A DNA stretch of 64,000 bases from Ignavibacteriota bacterium (GCA_013285425.1 CP053447.1:874001-938000); one strand, 5' to 3'. Positions 17,730 to 27,276 are shown, counted from the first letter of the stretch. The notes: generated by a model not told the origin, from the sequence alone. Made by a program: numbers and translations.

Positions 17730-18455
17730 ATGAAATTAGACGTACTGGTATTCGCAGCTCATCCGGATGATGCTGAACTGGCAATGGGCGGAACTATTGC
17801 TGATCTTACAAAAAACAATATTAAAATTGGTATAATTGATCTTACTAAGGGCGAACTTGGCACAAGAGGTACAGCAGAAACAAGACAGCAGGAAGCTTTT
17901 AATGCGGCACTTGTATTAAAAGTTACTGTTCGTGAAAATCTTGGGATTCCGGACGGCAATATTGAAAATACAAAAGAAAATCTGATGAAGGTTATTTGTA
18001 AAATCAGAAAATACAGACCTGAAATTATTTTCGCTCCTTATTTTAACGATCGCCATCCTGATCATATTGATGCAAGTAACCTTGTTAAAAGAGCAATGTT
18101 TTCTACAGGTCTGGCTAAAATCAAAACTTTTGATAAAAAAGTTCCGCAAAATCATTTTAGACCGGATAGATTATATTACTATATGCAGACTTACACATTT
18201 GAGCCTTCGTTTTTATATGATATTTCTGATACATTTGAAACTAAAATGAAAGCCATTGAGTGTTATTCCACACAGTTTCATAATCCAAGAAGTTTAGAAC
18301 CCGAAACTTTTATTAGTAAGCCGGGATTTATAAATTATGTTAAATCACGCGCAAAGTTTTATGGTTTTGCAATTGGAAGAAATTATGCAGAGCCTTTTTT
18401 TTGCGAAGAGAAAATAGAACTTGATCACAACAGTATATTTAAAATAAATAAATAA
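17730..18455 (+). CDS. bshB1: Bacillithiol biosynthesis deacetylase BshB1
   Basis: 241 residues, the normal length of BshB1, a PIG-L/LmbE-fold zinc enzyme that removes acetate from GlcNAc-malate to give GlcN-malate in bacillithiol synthesis. The zinc motif AAHPDDAELAMGGT (about 10-23), TKGELGTRGTAETRQQEA, the NLGIPDG segment, and APYFNDRHPDHIDAS carry all expected ligands; the C-terminal YYMQTYTFEPSF and CYSTQF blocks are characteristic of BshB1 rather than the general LmbE family. Other bsh genes are not in the window. pckA follows 55 bases later, with its own ribosome binding site. Confidence 0.88.
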   Translation: MKLDVLVFAAHPDDAELAMGGTIADLTKNNIKIGIIDLTKGELGTRGTAETRQQEAFNAALVLKVTVRENLGIPDGNIENTKENLMKVICKIRKYRPEIIFAPYFNDRHPDHIDASNLVKRAMFSTGLAKIKTFDKKVPQNHFRPDRLYYYMQTYTFEPSFLYDISDTFETKMKAIECYSTQFHNPRSLEPETFISKPGFINYVKSRAKFYGFAIGRNYAEPFFCEEKIELDHNSIFKINK

Positions 18456-18510
18456 ATAAGTAAGTAAGATTAAATACTTAATGATTTGATTAAACAGTAA
18501 AGGAAAATCT

Positions 18511-20112
18511 ATGATTAAGAAAGTAAAATTGATGGAGGAACTTAATACCTTAGGTATTAAAAATATCAGAGAAGTGTTTTATAACTACGGCACTCCTGCG
18601 CTTTACGAACAGGTAATAAGAAGACGTGAAGGATTATTAGCTCATTTAGGACCATTGGTTGTAAGAACCGGTTATCATACAGGCAGAAGCCCTAATGATA
18701 AATTTATTGTTCGTGAACCGGAAAGTGAAAAAAATATCTGGTGGGGCAAAGTAAATAAAGGTATGTCTGCAGAATGTGCTGAAAGAATTTATTTTAAAAT
18801 GATGGCTTATATTCAGGGTAAAGATTTGTATGTTGAAGACTGCTATGCAAGTGCAGAACCAAAGCATAAAATCGGTATCCGGGTTATTTCAGAAAATGCA
18901 TGGCATACGTTATTTGCCAGAAATATGTTCAGAAGATATAAAACTCAGGAAGAATTAGCCGCGCATCAAACAGATTTTACAATTATACATATGCCTAATT
19001 TTAATGCCGACAGAGATGTTGATTGTACAAACTCTGAATCGTTTATCTTGCTGAACTTTACAAAAAAATTGGTATTGATCGGCGGAACAAGTTATGCCGG
19101 TGAGATAAAAAAATCTGTTTTTACAATTATGAATTATCTGATGCCTTTACGCGGAGTAATGTCTATGCACTGCTCTGCAAATGTCGGCAGGGATAACGAT
19201 GTAGCATTGTTCTTTGGTTTAAGCGGTACAGGAAAAACTACTTTATCTTCAGACCCAAACAGAAAATTAATTGGTGATGATGAACATGGATGGGGTGATG
19301 AAGGAGTTTTTAACTACGAGGGCGGTTGTTATGCCAAGGTGATAAAACTTTCTGAAGAAGCTGAACCTGAGATTTATGAGTGCACAAGAAAGTTTGGAAC
19401 TATTCTGGAAAATGTTCAGATTGATTCTCAGACACGCAGATTGGATCTTGATGATGATTCATTTACAGAAAATACAAGAGCTGCATATCCTATTACCCAT
19501 CTTTTAAATATTGTTGAAGAAGGTAAAGCAGGGCATCCTAAAAATATTATTATGTTAACTGCAGATGCATTCGGTGTTATGCCGCCGATTTCAAAACTTA
19601 CAACTGAACAAGCGATGTATCATTTTATTTCCGGTTATACTGCAAAAGTTGCGGGAACTGAAAAAGGAGTAAATGAACCCAAAGCTACATTCAGCACTTG
19701 TTTCGGAGCACCATTTATGGCATTGCATCCAAGTGTTTATGCTAAACTGCTTGGTGAAAAAATTATTAAGCATAAAGTTAACTGCTGGCTTGTAAACACC
19801 GGCTGGACGGGAGGTCCCTATGGAGTTGGCAGCAGAATGAAAATAAAATATACACGCTCAATGCTTACTGCCGCTCTGGAAGGTAAACTTGATAATGTTA
19901 AATTTATCAAAGATCCATTCTTTAATTTAATGATACCGCAAAGCTGTCCTGATGTACCAGAGGAAATACTGAATCCGAAAAACACCTGGAAAGATAAAAA
20001 TGCTTATGATGAGCAGGCAAAAAAACTGGCAAATATGTTTGTTGATAATTTTAAGGAGTATGCAGAAGGTACATCTGAAGAGATAAGAAATGCAGGTCCG
20101 AATAAGTTTTAA
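18511..20112 (+). CDS. pckA: Phosphoenolpyruvate carboxykinase (ATP)
   Basis: 533 residues, the usual length. PckA converts oxaloacetate and ATP to PEP, ADP and CO2 in gluconeogenesis. Clear motifs: RTGYHTGRSPNDKFIV near the N-terminus, the P-loop FFGLSGTGKTTLSSDP (about 240-255), the metal-binding GDDEHGWGD, RAAYPITHL, and the C-terminal FSTCFGAPF and NTGWTGGPYGVG blocks. The start at 18511 is preceded by AAAGGAAAATCT, an acceptable ribosome binding site. The 500 bases after the stop contain the palindromic array and the left end of an IS110-family element. Confidence 0.95.
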   Translation: MIKKVKLMEELNTLGIKNIREVFYNYGTPALYEQVIRRREGLLAHLGPLVVRTGYHTGRSPNDKFIVREPESEKNIWWGKVNKGMSAECAERIYFKMMAYIQGKDLYVEDCYASAEPKHKIGIRVISENAWHTLFARNMFRRYKTQEELAAHQTDFTIIHMPNFNADRDVDCTNSESFILLNFTKKLVLIGGTSYAGEIKKSVFTIMNYLMPLRGVMSMHCSANVGRDNDVALFFGLSGTGKTTLSSDPNRKLIGDDEHGWGDEGVFNYEGGCYAKVIKLSEEAEPEIYECTRKFGTILENVQIDSQTRRLDLDDDSFTENTRAAYPITHLLNIVEEGKAGHPKNIIMLTADAFGVMPPISKLTTEQAMYHFISGYTAKVAGTEKGVNEPKATFSTCFGAPFMALHPSVYAKLLGEKIIKHKVNCWLVNTGWTGGPYGVGSRMKIKYTRSMLTAALEGKLDNVKFIKDPFFNLMIPQSCPDVPEEILNPKNTWKDKNAYDEQAKKLANMFVDNFKEYAEGTSEEIRNAGPNKF

Positions 20113-20192
20113 TAGTTATTGAGAATAACATTGTAATTTTATTGCATAAAACTGATAGAGCATTTCTTCGTTTCATTCTAGTCTTGTTTTCT

Positions 20193-20406
20193 GTCAGTCT
20201 TAGCGGAGTTAAAGACTGACTTTTATTCTTGTCACTTTTCGGCTTCGCTCAATGCGACTAGCACCTGTCAGTCTGAGCGGAGACGAAGACTGACCTTTAT
20301 TTCTATCACATTTCGACTGCACTCAATGCGACAAGCACCTGTCAGTCTTAGCGGAGTTAAAGACTGACTTTTATTCTTGTCACTTTTCGGCTTCGCTCCA
20401 TTAGAC
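20193..20406. repeat. Second copy of the palindromic A/B array (inverted relative to 11.6 kb), interrupted by an IS
   Basis: Palindrome B copies start at 20193, 20267 and 20341 (74 bp period) and A copies at 20231-20258, 20305-20332 and 20379-20398. The last A unit is broken after GGCTTCGCTC and its other half, AATGTGAC, lies 1.27 kb away at 21672-21679, followed by GATTTTCTTTTATCTT (21680-21695), the exact reverse complement of the flank of the array at 11625-11640. The two arrays are thus copies of one family. Confidence 0.85.
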
Positions 20407-20469
20407 TTAGTGAGTTATTAATTATAATTTTATAAAAAACATTAAATAACAAAATAAGGTTAAAACAAA

Positions 20470-20612
20470 ATACCCAAAGAACCGATTAAGTCTATGACTC
20501 GCTCAAGGAAAATCTATACATTGATTAAGACCCGGCTCTTTGGTGGTTAAAGCTAAATAATATTTTCATATTCAATATTATTAAAATGGAGTAAGCTCAT
20601 ACCACACTGGGT
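20470..20612 (+). ncRNA. Candidate bridge RNA of the IS110-family element, with readable target and donor guides
   Basis: The non-coding 5' end can be folded into two loops. The target loop is closed by CCAAAGA (20474-20480) with TCTTTGG (20537-20543) plus CCG/CGG; it holds TCGCTCAA (20499-20506), identical to the left target half and core, and ACATTGA (20518-20524), whose complement TCAATGT is the right target half (21670-21676). The donor loop is closed by GTGGT (20543-20547) with ACCAC (20601-20605); it holds ATAATATT (20557-20564), identical to the element's right end (21663-21670), and AATGGA (20585-20590), whose complement TCCATT is the left end (20397-20402). The four guides agree on the TC core, as in the IS621 bridge RNA. 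RNA ends are approximate. Confidence 0.8.
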
Positions 20613-20630
20613 GTTTTATTTAAAAGAACA

Positions 20631-21655
20631 ATGCAAACAATAAAATACTTCATTGGCTTTGATATTTCGGCAGATGATTTTTCTGCCAGTTGTATTACCA
20701 GTCCTGATAATCTTGTTTTCTCTACACAAAAGTTCTCAAACAGCATTGACGGTGCTAATGAGTTACTTTCATTGCTCTCTAAGCACAACATAAAACAATC
20801 TGAATCGATCGTCTGTATGGAAGCAACCGGTGTTTATTCTGAAAGCATCTCTTACTTCTTAGCTTCTAAAGGATTTGCTATCTCCATTGAAGCCCCACAC
20901 AAAATAAAGAACAAGACCAAAGACTCACCAAGAAAGAACGACTTTATTGATGCCTTAGCCATCGCAGAATATGCTTACAGATATTCTGATAAACTTCCAA
21001 TTTGGAAACCCGGCAACGAGATTCTTCAGCAAATACAGGTGCTTTTAACAACTCGTGAGCATCTTAGTGTTCAAATGATTGCCAATATAAGTGCTCTTAA
21101 AACTCTAAAGCACAAACATTACCAGACTCCACTGGCTAACCGGATATACGAGCAAACTATCAATAAACTCAAAGAACATATCAAACTTATTGATCTTGAA
21201 ATAAAAACCTTAATCGATAAAGACGATTCATTTAAGAACAAAATTTCATTGGCCAAATCTGTCCTGGAGTTGGATTACTTTTGGCTGCAAATCTTCTTGT
21301 TTTAACAAATGGCTTTACAGAGCACCTTAATTACAAACATATCGCTGCTTATTCTGGAATATGCCCTTATGAACAAGTTAGCGGAACATCACTACACAAA
21401 CCACCAAGATCAAAAATGTGTGGACCGGCTAAGATTAGAAAACTTCTTTACCTTGCTGCATTATCTGTAAGAACACATAACCAAAACTTTAAGAAATACT
21501 TCCTTCGCAAGCTTGCCGAAGGAAAAAACAAAAGACTAATACTAAACAATATTGAAAACAAACTATTAAAAATAATTTGTGCTGTTGTTAATTCTGGAAC
21601 TGCTTACACTGAAAACTATAAAACTATTAACCCAGAATTAATAAAAACAGCTTGA
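20631..21655 (+). pseudogene. IS110-family transposase, broken by a one-base frameshift
   Basis: Intact, this would encode about 341 residues. The N-terminal DEDD (RuvC-like) domain shows GFDIS, ACT-like CMEATGVYSES, and PRKNDFIDALAIAEYA carrying the acidic residues; the C-terminal Transposase_20 domain shows AAYSGICPYEQVSGTSLHKPPR with the catalytic serine region and KIRKLLYLAALSV. The frame runs SLAKSV and then continues out of frame; one base later the other frame reads PGVGLLLAANLLVLTNG, exactly the expected helix-hairpin-helix-like block. So one base is missing near 21262 (perhaps from a CCC run). No slippery heptamer or second start with a binding site is seen, so a programmed shift is unlikely. 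Confidence 0.85.
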
Positions 21656-21817
21656 CTATGTCATAATATTCAATGTGACGATTTTCTTTTATCTTAACTA
21701 GATAAAGAGTGACATTATTATTAATTAGTCTTCATCCACAATTCAATAAACTAAGTGTAATGCACTGTTTGAGATGCTCTGTAAGATTATAGAATATTTG
21801 TAATAAAAAATAAAAAC

Positions 21818-23653
21818 TCAGTCAATATCTTCTATCAGACTGACTGTTCCATCAAAGTCAGTAACAATGATTTTTTTATTACTAATTGCGGTAATAGTAT
21901 TGACAAATCCATTAGAAAATTTATGCTGCCAGTTAATCTTTCCTGTTAAAGGGTTTAAACAGAAAATCATTCCGTTTTTAGCAGCATAAAAAACTGCACC
22001 GTCTTTTTCAACAATTTGTGCCGAACTGATATCATAACCGAATTTACAATCAGTTATCCAGTTAGGTTGGGTTAATGTTTTTAATGCTGGAATAGAAATG
22101 ATTGAATCATTGAAAGTCCGCACATAGATTGATTTATTATCTTCGGAAATACCAATTGTTTCTCTTACCTGATATTTACCAGTACGCCACAAATTCTTTC
22201 CGGACGAAATATCAATAGCAGTTAATTGTCTATCGGGTGCAGCGATAAATACAACATTATCAGAAACCACTGCCCAGCAAGCAGCGGGCGAATACAATTT
22301 ACCTTTTCTACCGCCATTCCATTTCCAGAGTAATTCTCCATTAACGGCATCAAGGCAATAAAAATTTTCATCCCATGCACCAAACAGAATTTTATTATTA
22401 TAGAATGCTGGTTTGGTTTCTACAAAACCATTAAGACCTGTAAACAGCCAAACCGGTTTTCCGCTTTTTAAATCCAAAGCTCTGAAAACTTTATCGCTTC
22501 CGCCTATATATACGATATCATTAATTATTATCGGGCAGCCCATAACTGCTGCGTTGGTTTTAAACTTCCAGTTTAACTTTCCATCACTTGCAGTTAAACA
22601 ATAAATATTACTGTCAACACTTCCTACAACTATAAAGCTATCCTTTATTGCGGGAGTTGAATAAATTGCATTATCAGTTTTGTATGTCCATTGAATTTTA
22701 CCGTTATCAATATTAATTGAATAAAATTTTCCTGAAACATCTCCAACATAAACTGATTTGTCTTTAACAGCAGCCGATGATCCAATTGTATAGCCGGTGT
22801 TTACTTTCCACACTGATTTAATGTTTGGATAAACTGTGTTGATTGAATAATCAGGTCTTGGTGGATCTGACAAGTTCAGTTTAAAATCTCTTTGCTTCAA
22901 AACTAAACTATGCCATAATTTTTTTTGAGTTCCGGGATTTTTTTCATAGAAAAAAACCGAATCATCTTTTACCTCAACAAGATTGTAGCCTCCAGTTTCC
23001 TGATTACCTCTTAAGTTTGATCTGCACATTACACCCGGGATAGATTCAAAATCGAAAGCTTTGTTTTTATGACCATGACCGCACAAAACAAATTGGGTAT
23101 TAATTTTTTTCAAACGATCAGTCATTTCATACCAATTAGAAATACCTTCATCAAGCGGATAATGCGTAACAAAGATAACTGCTTTATTCGGGTCTGGCAT
23201 ATTAGTAATTACTGAATCAAACCATCGCAGATCCTGAGGAGAAAAATGACCATCTGCCATTCGCATTAAGGGACCTTCATATAGTCCGATGAACAAAAAT
23301 CTATCAAATTCAAAAACGAATCTTTCATCGCCCCATAATTTTACAAAGTCAGTACAGCCTGATTCCGACCATTTAGATTCGTGGTTGCCCGGAATAATAT
23401 AATATGGCTTGCTAAGTTTATCGAGGATATTTTTAGCTGTTATTAAATCTGATAAAGCACCATCAGCAGTTATATCACCTGAAATTAAAGTGAATTTAAT
23501 ATCTGCTATTGTGTTAATATCATTTACTGATCTTTTTAGATCTTCTTCAGAGATCAGGTCGCCTATGTGAATATCAGATAACCATGCAAAATGAAAATTC
23601 TGGCTGAAAATCTGAATGCTGAATAACAGAAAAAATATTAAAGATTTCTTCAT
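21818..23653 (-). CDS. Exported metallophosphoesterase with PQQ-type beta-propeller
   Basis: About 611 residues from the ATG at 23653 (MKKSLIFFLLFSIQIFSQ signal peptide); a longer frame from 23689 is possible but its start would lie in the terminator of the preceding gene. The N-terminal calcineurin-like phosphoesterase has the ordered motifs WLSDIHIGD, ISGDITADG, IPGNHESKW, VTHYPLD and LCGHGHKNKAF. The C-terminal 330 residues contain repeated strands of the PQQ/WD40 type (VYVGDVSGKFYSINIDNGKIQWTY in outline; IYCLTASDGKLNWKF; LDLKSGKPVWLF), a propeller usually binding partners or polymers. No T9SS signal. Probably periplasmic; substrate unknown. Confidence 0.8.
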   Translation of the reverse strand: MKKSLIFFLLFSIQIFSQNFHFAWLSDIHIGDLISEEDLKRSVNDINTIADIKFTLISGDITADGALSDLITAKNILDKLSKPYYIIPGNHESKWSESGCTDFVKLWGDERFVFEFDRFLFIGLYEGPLMRMADGHFSPQDLRWFDSVITNMPDPNKAVIFVTHYPLDEGISNWYEMTDRLKKINTQFVLCGHGHKNKAFDFESIPGVMCRSNLRGNQETGGYNLVEVKDDSVFFYEKNPGTQKKLWHSLVLKQRDFKLNLSDPPRPDYSINTVYPNIKSVWKVNTGYTIGSSAAVKDKSVYVGDVSGKFYSINIDNGKIQWTYKTDNAIYSTPAIKDSFIVVGSVDSNIYCLTASDGKLNWKFKTNAAVMGCPIIINDIVYIGGSDKVFRALDLKSGKPVWLFTGLNGFVETKPAFYNNKILFGAWDENFYCLDAVNGELLWKWNGGRKGKLYSPAACWAVVSDNVVFIAAPDRQLTAIDISSGKNLWRTGKYQVRETIGISEDNKSIYVRTFNDSIISIPALKTLTQPNWITDCKFGYDISSAQIVEKDGAVFYAAKNGMIFCLNPLTGKINWQHKFSNGFVNTITAISNKKIIVTDFDGTVSLIEDID

Positions 23654-23675
23654 CGGATAAACATATTTTAAAAAT

Positions 23676-23703
23676 AAAAAACCCTTCACTAAGGAAGGGT
23701 TTG
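23676..23703 (-). terminator. Rho-independent terminator (leftward) after the amidase gene
   Basis: Perfect 8-bp stem AACCCTTC (23680-23687) / GAAGGGTT (23694-23701), 6-base loop; on the minus strand it is followed by TTTTTATTTTT. It separates the amidase gene from the phosphoesterase gene and argues against the upstream start of the latter. Confidence 0.85.
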
Positions 23704-23708
23704 AAAGT

Positions 23709-26207
23709 TTACTTCATTAAAATCATTTTCTTACTTTGTTTAAAATTGTCAGTAATCAAAGTATAGAAATAAACGCCGCTTGATAAATCTTTTGCATCAA
23801 AATTAACGCTATAATTTCCAGCGTTCAAATCATCGTTTACCAAAGAAGTTATTTCTCTTCCTAAAATATCAGTAACAATTAACTTTACATTTGATGATGA
23901 TGGGATGCTAAATTTTATTTGTGTTACAGGATTAAAAGGATTGGGATAATTTTGCTGAAGCACAAATTCTGTTGGTGCAATTCCATCTTCCTGCTCAATA
24001 TCGGATGACGCAAATACAGCGGTTCTAAGATCATCAAAATAAACAGTTGATGTGCTGTTATTACCGGGAGAATATGTTAATTGAAAACTATCAAATTTTA
24101 ACGGCGGCTCAAGCACGTTGTTGCCAATCCAATTACCTGTCTGTCCCTGCGAAAGATCCCAGCTAATTAACTTCCAGCCGAGCCAGTTCATATCATACCA
24201 GGGACTTACTTCGAAATTACCCGGAGCAGTTTCTCTGACAGCGAATCTAAGTTTATTATTTGATCCATCACCAAATATGTATGCTTGAAGTATTGTATTT
24301 GTACCAAAAGCAGGAGTTGATTGAGTAAAATATTCTCTTATTAACCATGCTGATGCTGAAGTATCCCAATCATAATTAAGCTGCATTGATTTTGTACTCG
24401 AAGTATTCAGATTAAGAATAGCTGTCGAGACAGCCATATTTGTGTTTAAAGGTAAGATTCCGATTGTGCTGCCTGAACTACCCGGCTGCCACCAGTTTCC
24501 AATACCGGTTTCAAAGTTATCTATATAAGTTTCCGGAAAGTAATTTAAACTGCCGGTCGTAAATTCATAATTATGATCATTGGCGATCGGATTACCAAAT
24601 ATATCTTCCATCCCTGCCAGAATTTTTATTGTATATGTTTCATTTTCTTCAAGCGGAGTGGAAACAAAAAAGTTTAACACACTTCTTCCATCAACAGCAT
24701 AATGTTTTAAAATTCCTGCTGCATTAGTCTGAGTAGAGTTTCTTACAACTCTAAATCTTGATGATATGGTAGATGTTTTTAACAATTCATCGAAAGCTAT
24801 ATTTAGTACCGGTCTGTATTCAACATTTACAGCATTAGCCGCAGGATAAACATCAGTTATGGATGGAGCAGTTAAGTCCGGATGCTTAGTCATTATTGTA
24901 AGTGTAAAAGGATCACCTCCTATACCGTTACCATCGCCATCAAACAAATGTCCGTATTTATCTTTTGCATTAGCACCGATTGTAATATCATATTGAGTTA
25001 TAAAACTGAAGTTATCTGTTTTAATGGTCAAAGTCTTATCGTTATTACTCCAGCTTAAAGTATAGCTTACTGTTGGTGTAATAGTAATGTTTGATGCCAC
25101 TGATGCTTTATCCATTGGGCGTGAAAAATAAATAACAACATTTTCAACTCCGGGATAAAGACTATCATTCTGTGCAGGAGTTGTCGAAACTACTGTTGGA
25201 GGCAAGTTTGAAATAAGATTAATATCCTTAAAAGTAAAGAATGTATCCTGTATAGTTACATTAACAGTATAGGGATCAAAACCTTGTGCGGAAACCTGAA
25301 GCTGATGTGTCCCCGGTGAAATATTTTCAAAATAATAAAATCCGTTTCTTAAAAGTTCAGGATCATTTGAGTATAAATGAAATAACGAATTATAAGTATC
25401 GGTAGTATCAGTTTGTCCTTCAAGTGAAACAATCGCTCCGTTAACTGCTAATCCGGATTCCAGATCCTTAATAATACCAACTACTGTACCTGCAAATGGT
25501 CTGGCAATATTATGATATCGTAGTATTGTCCAGAACTTTGTTTTTGCTTCAAGCCTTTTCCATTTTGCATTCATATTCAACTGGTTCTGAGTCGGGTTAG
25601 TATGAAAACCGGCTTCGCTTAATTCTGATGCCATAATTGTTTCGCGGTTAACCCACAAATAAGGCAATGAACCGGCAACCTGATAAAAATCTCTGTCTCC
25701 CATTGCTCCGCGTGTATTTGTACGCATACCGGCTGTTAATAATCCAATCATTATGTTAGACATCTTTTTACCACCGTGCGGAGTTTTTTCCGGTCCGCCG
25801 ATTCCCATTTGTCCCCACATAATTAAAGTGCTATTAGCAGAGCTTCCCATAGCTGCAGCATCGCTATGAATTGAGTGATAATGAGCTGCACCAAGTGAAT
25901 TAGCCTGATCGGTTCTTTGTGAAAGTGACACATTCTGCTGATCGTTTGTTCTGGAAATATAAGCTGTATCAATATCTGTCCAGTCAGTTAGCATTTGTTG
26001 GAGATTTAATCCTACGCGTAAAGTTTTTTGAGCTTCTGAGTAATTATAAATTCCCATATTTTCAGTACCGCTATGTCCGGGATCAATATAGATATTCCAT
26101 CCTGCCAGCCCGGTTACTTGCTGAGCAGAACTCTGAGTACTGGTTAATAAGAAGACAAACAATATAAGATGTATGGTAGTGTATAATTTTAAATTTATGT
26201 TTTTCAT
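23709..26207 (-). CDS. Secreted N-acetylmuramoyl-L-alanine amidase with Ig-like domains and T9SS sorting domain
   Basis: 832 residues. Signal peptide (ends STQSSAQQ), then an Amidase_3 zinc domain (about 30-240): YIDPGHSGT, HYHSIHSDAA and ELSEAGFHTNPTQ supply the zinc ligands and catalytic Glu; a carboxypeptidase-regulatory domain follows (about 245-330), then two SbsA/Big_5-type Ig domains (PPTVVSTTPAQNDSLYPG...; APSITDVYPAANAVNVEYRP...), a carbohydrate-binding-like jelly roll, and the T9SS domain with NYPNPFNPVTQIKFSIP and ending KKMILMK. It likely hydrolyses peptidoglycan outside the cell or at the surface. It is followed by the terminator; the TolB-like gene ends 12 bases upstream. Confidence 0.85.
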   Translation of the reverse strand: MKNINLKLYTTIHLILFVFLLTSTQSSAQQVTGLAGWNIYIDPGHSGTENMGIYNYSEAQKTLRVGLNLQQMLTDWTDIDTAYISRTNDQQNVSLSQRTDQANSLGAAHYHSIHSDAAAMGSSANSTLIMWGQMGIGGPEKTPHGGKKMSNIMIGLLTAGMRTNTRGAMGDRDFYQVAGSLPYLWVNRETIMASELSEAGFHTNPTQNQLNMNAKWKRLEAKTKFWTILRYHNIARPFAGTVVGIIKDLESGLAVNGAIVSLEGQTDTTDTYNSLFHLYSNDPELLRNGFYYFENISPGTHQLQVSAQGFDPYTVNVTIQDTFFTFKDINLISNLPPTVVSTTPAQNDSLYPGVENVVIYFSRPMDKASVASNITITPTVSYTLSWSNNDKTLTIKTDNFSFITQYDITIGANAKDKYGHLFDGDGNGIGGDPFTLTIMTKHPDLTAPSITDVYPAANAVNVEYRPVLNIAFDELLKTSTISSRFRVVRNSTQTNAAGILKHYAVDGRSVLNFFVSTPLEENETYTIKILAGMEDIFGNPIANDHNYEFTTGSLNYFPETYIDNFETGIGNWWQPGSSGSTIGILPLNTNMAVSTAILNLNTSSTKSMQLNYDWDTSASAWLIREYFTQSTPAFGTNTILQAYIFGDGSNNKLRFAVRETAPGNFEVSPWYDMNWLGWKLISWDLSQGQTGNWIGNNVLEPPLKFDSFQLTYSPGNNSTSTVYFDDLRTAVFASSDIEQEDGIAPTEFVLQQNYPNPFNPVTQIKFSIPSSSNVKLIVTDILGREITSLVNDDLNAGNYSVNFDAKDLSSGVYFYTLITDNFKQSKKMILMK

Positions 26208-26219
26208 TTTCTTACTCCG

Positions 26220-27141
26220 TTACTCAATATTCATTAAATAAATTGAACCTTCCAGATAGTTCTCAAATAAAATTGATTTTCCGTCAGGTGAAAAGGAAGG
26301 TGTAATTTCAATAATTGTATCTGAATTGGTTAAATTAATTTTTTCGCTGCCATCAGAATTGATAAGATAAATATCCGATGATGTAATTTCGTACCCATTA
26401 TCTTCAGTTATCATATAAGTGATATTTTTACTATCCGGAGACCATTTTGGTCTGTTGCCTTTTCCTAAATCCGTCAAACCGGAACCATCAACATTAATTT
26501 TATACATATTTCCGCCCATAACCTCAAAAACTATTTTCGATTGATCTGGTGATAAACTGATATTAATGTATTCAGCATCTTTTATTGGTTCTATTGTATT
26601 AATATAATTAGTTGATAAATCCAGAACATTCAATTTGTTCCCTTTTTCAAAAACAAGATATTTATTCAGTTGTGTTGAATTTTTTTCTAATCCTGAATTG
26701 TAAATCTCATTAACACCTTTTGCAGGCAGATAAACTTTTGAACAGCCATCAGACCATTGCGGAAGATAGGGCATCATTGTCTGATATTCATTCAGCTGAT
26801 TTGAACTTTTAGTTTCAACATCAAATATCTTTACAGCATTATATCTTCTGTCATTTTCATATTTTGCAACACGTGTTAAAATAAATTTAGAATCAGAAGA
26901 CCACAGATAACCAAATCCAGCCGCCATTTCATCAGTTAATTGTACTTCGGAATTTTTGTTTACATCATATATCCATAACCCTTGATAACCGGATTTAGTG
27001 AATGCGATTTTCGAACCATCAGGCGAATAGAGCGGGTTGATAACTGCTGCTTCCGGTGTTCCATTAATTACAAGCTTAGCTTTGTATTGGGGAAGTATAG
27101 CGGTTGAAAGAAAAATCAGTAATAAAAATATTTTTTTCCAT
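26220..27141 (-). CDS. Exported TolB/PD40-like beta-propeller protein (frameshift in signal peptide)
   Basis: The reading frame from the internal ATG at 26927 gives 235 residues of PD40/TolB-type propeller: SPDQSKIVFEVMGGNMYKI, PKWSPDSKNITYM, IYLINSDGSEKINLT, PSFSPDGKSILFEN. The same frame stays open to the right with further propeller sequence (SPDGSKIAFTKSGYQGLWIYD) and a signal peptide without start codon (KKIFLLLIFLSTAILPQY). A valid start ATGG exists at 27141 but is one base out of frame: the following A-run (complement of 27131-27137) has seven A, and six would give MEKIFLLLIFLS. So either the tract is variable or the consensus is wrong. Ends 12 bases from the amidase gene, an operon. 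Confidence 0.65.
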
Positions 27142-27276
27142 CTTAGAAACCTTAATTTAATTATTTTAGTACCTACCCTCGAAAGATAAAAAAAAAATTA
27201 GCTTATAATCAGTCTGTTTTATTATTGTTTGATGTTCTATTTTTATAACACACATATAAAAATATTGAGATAAAAA

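Larger units (their letters stand above)
20397..21671 (+). mobile_element. IS110-family insertion sequence inserted in a palindromic repeat unit
   Basis: Boundaries are inferred by rejoining the split A palindrome: left flank GGCTTCGC, right flank AATGTGAC, with the dinucleotide TC present at both junctions (20397-20398 and 21670-21671) as a shared core. There are no terminal inverted repeats or longer target duplication, as is normal for IS110 elements, which recombine at a short core. The element is about 1.27 kb: a 230-base 5' non-coding end, a frameshifted DEDD transposase gene, and only about 14 bases after the stop codon. This layout is that of the IS110 group rather than the IS1111 group. 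Confidence 0.85.

Noticed and set aside
20631..21655. Programmed ribosomal frameshift joining the two halves of the transposase
   Set aside because: No slippery heptamer or stimulatory hairpin at 21262, and IS110 transposases are normally made from a single frame.
23653..23689. Upstream start of the metallophosphoesterase at 23689
   Set aside because: It would sit in the terminator stem of the preceding gene and lengthen the signal peptide unnaturally.
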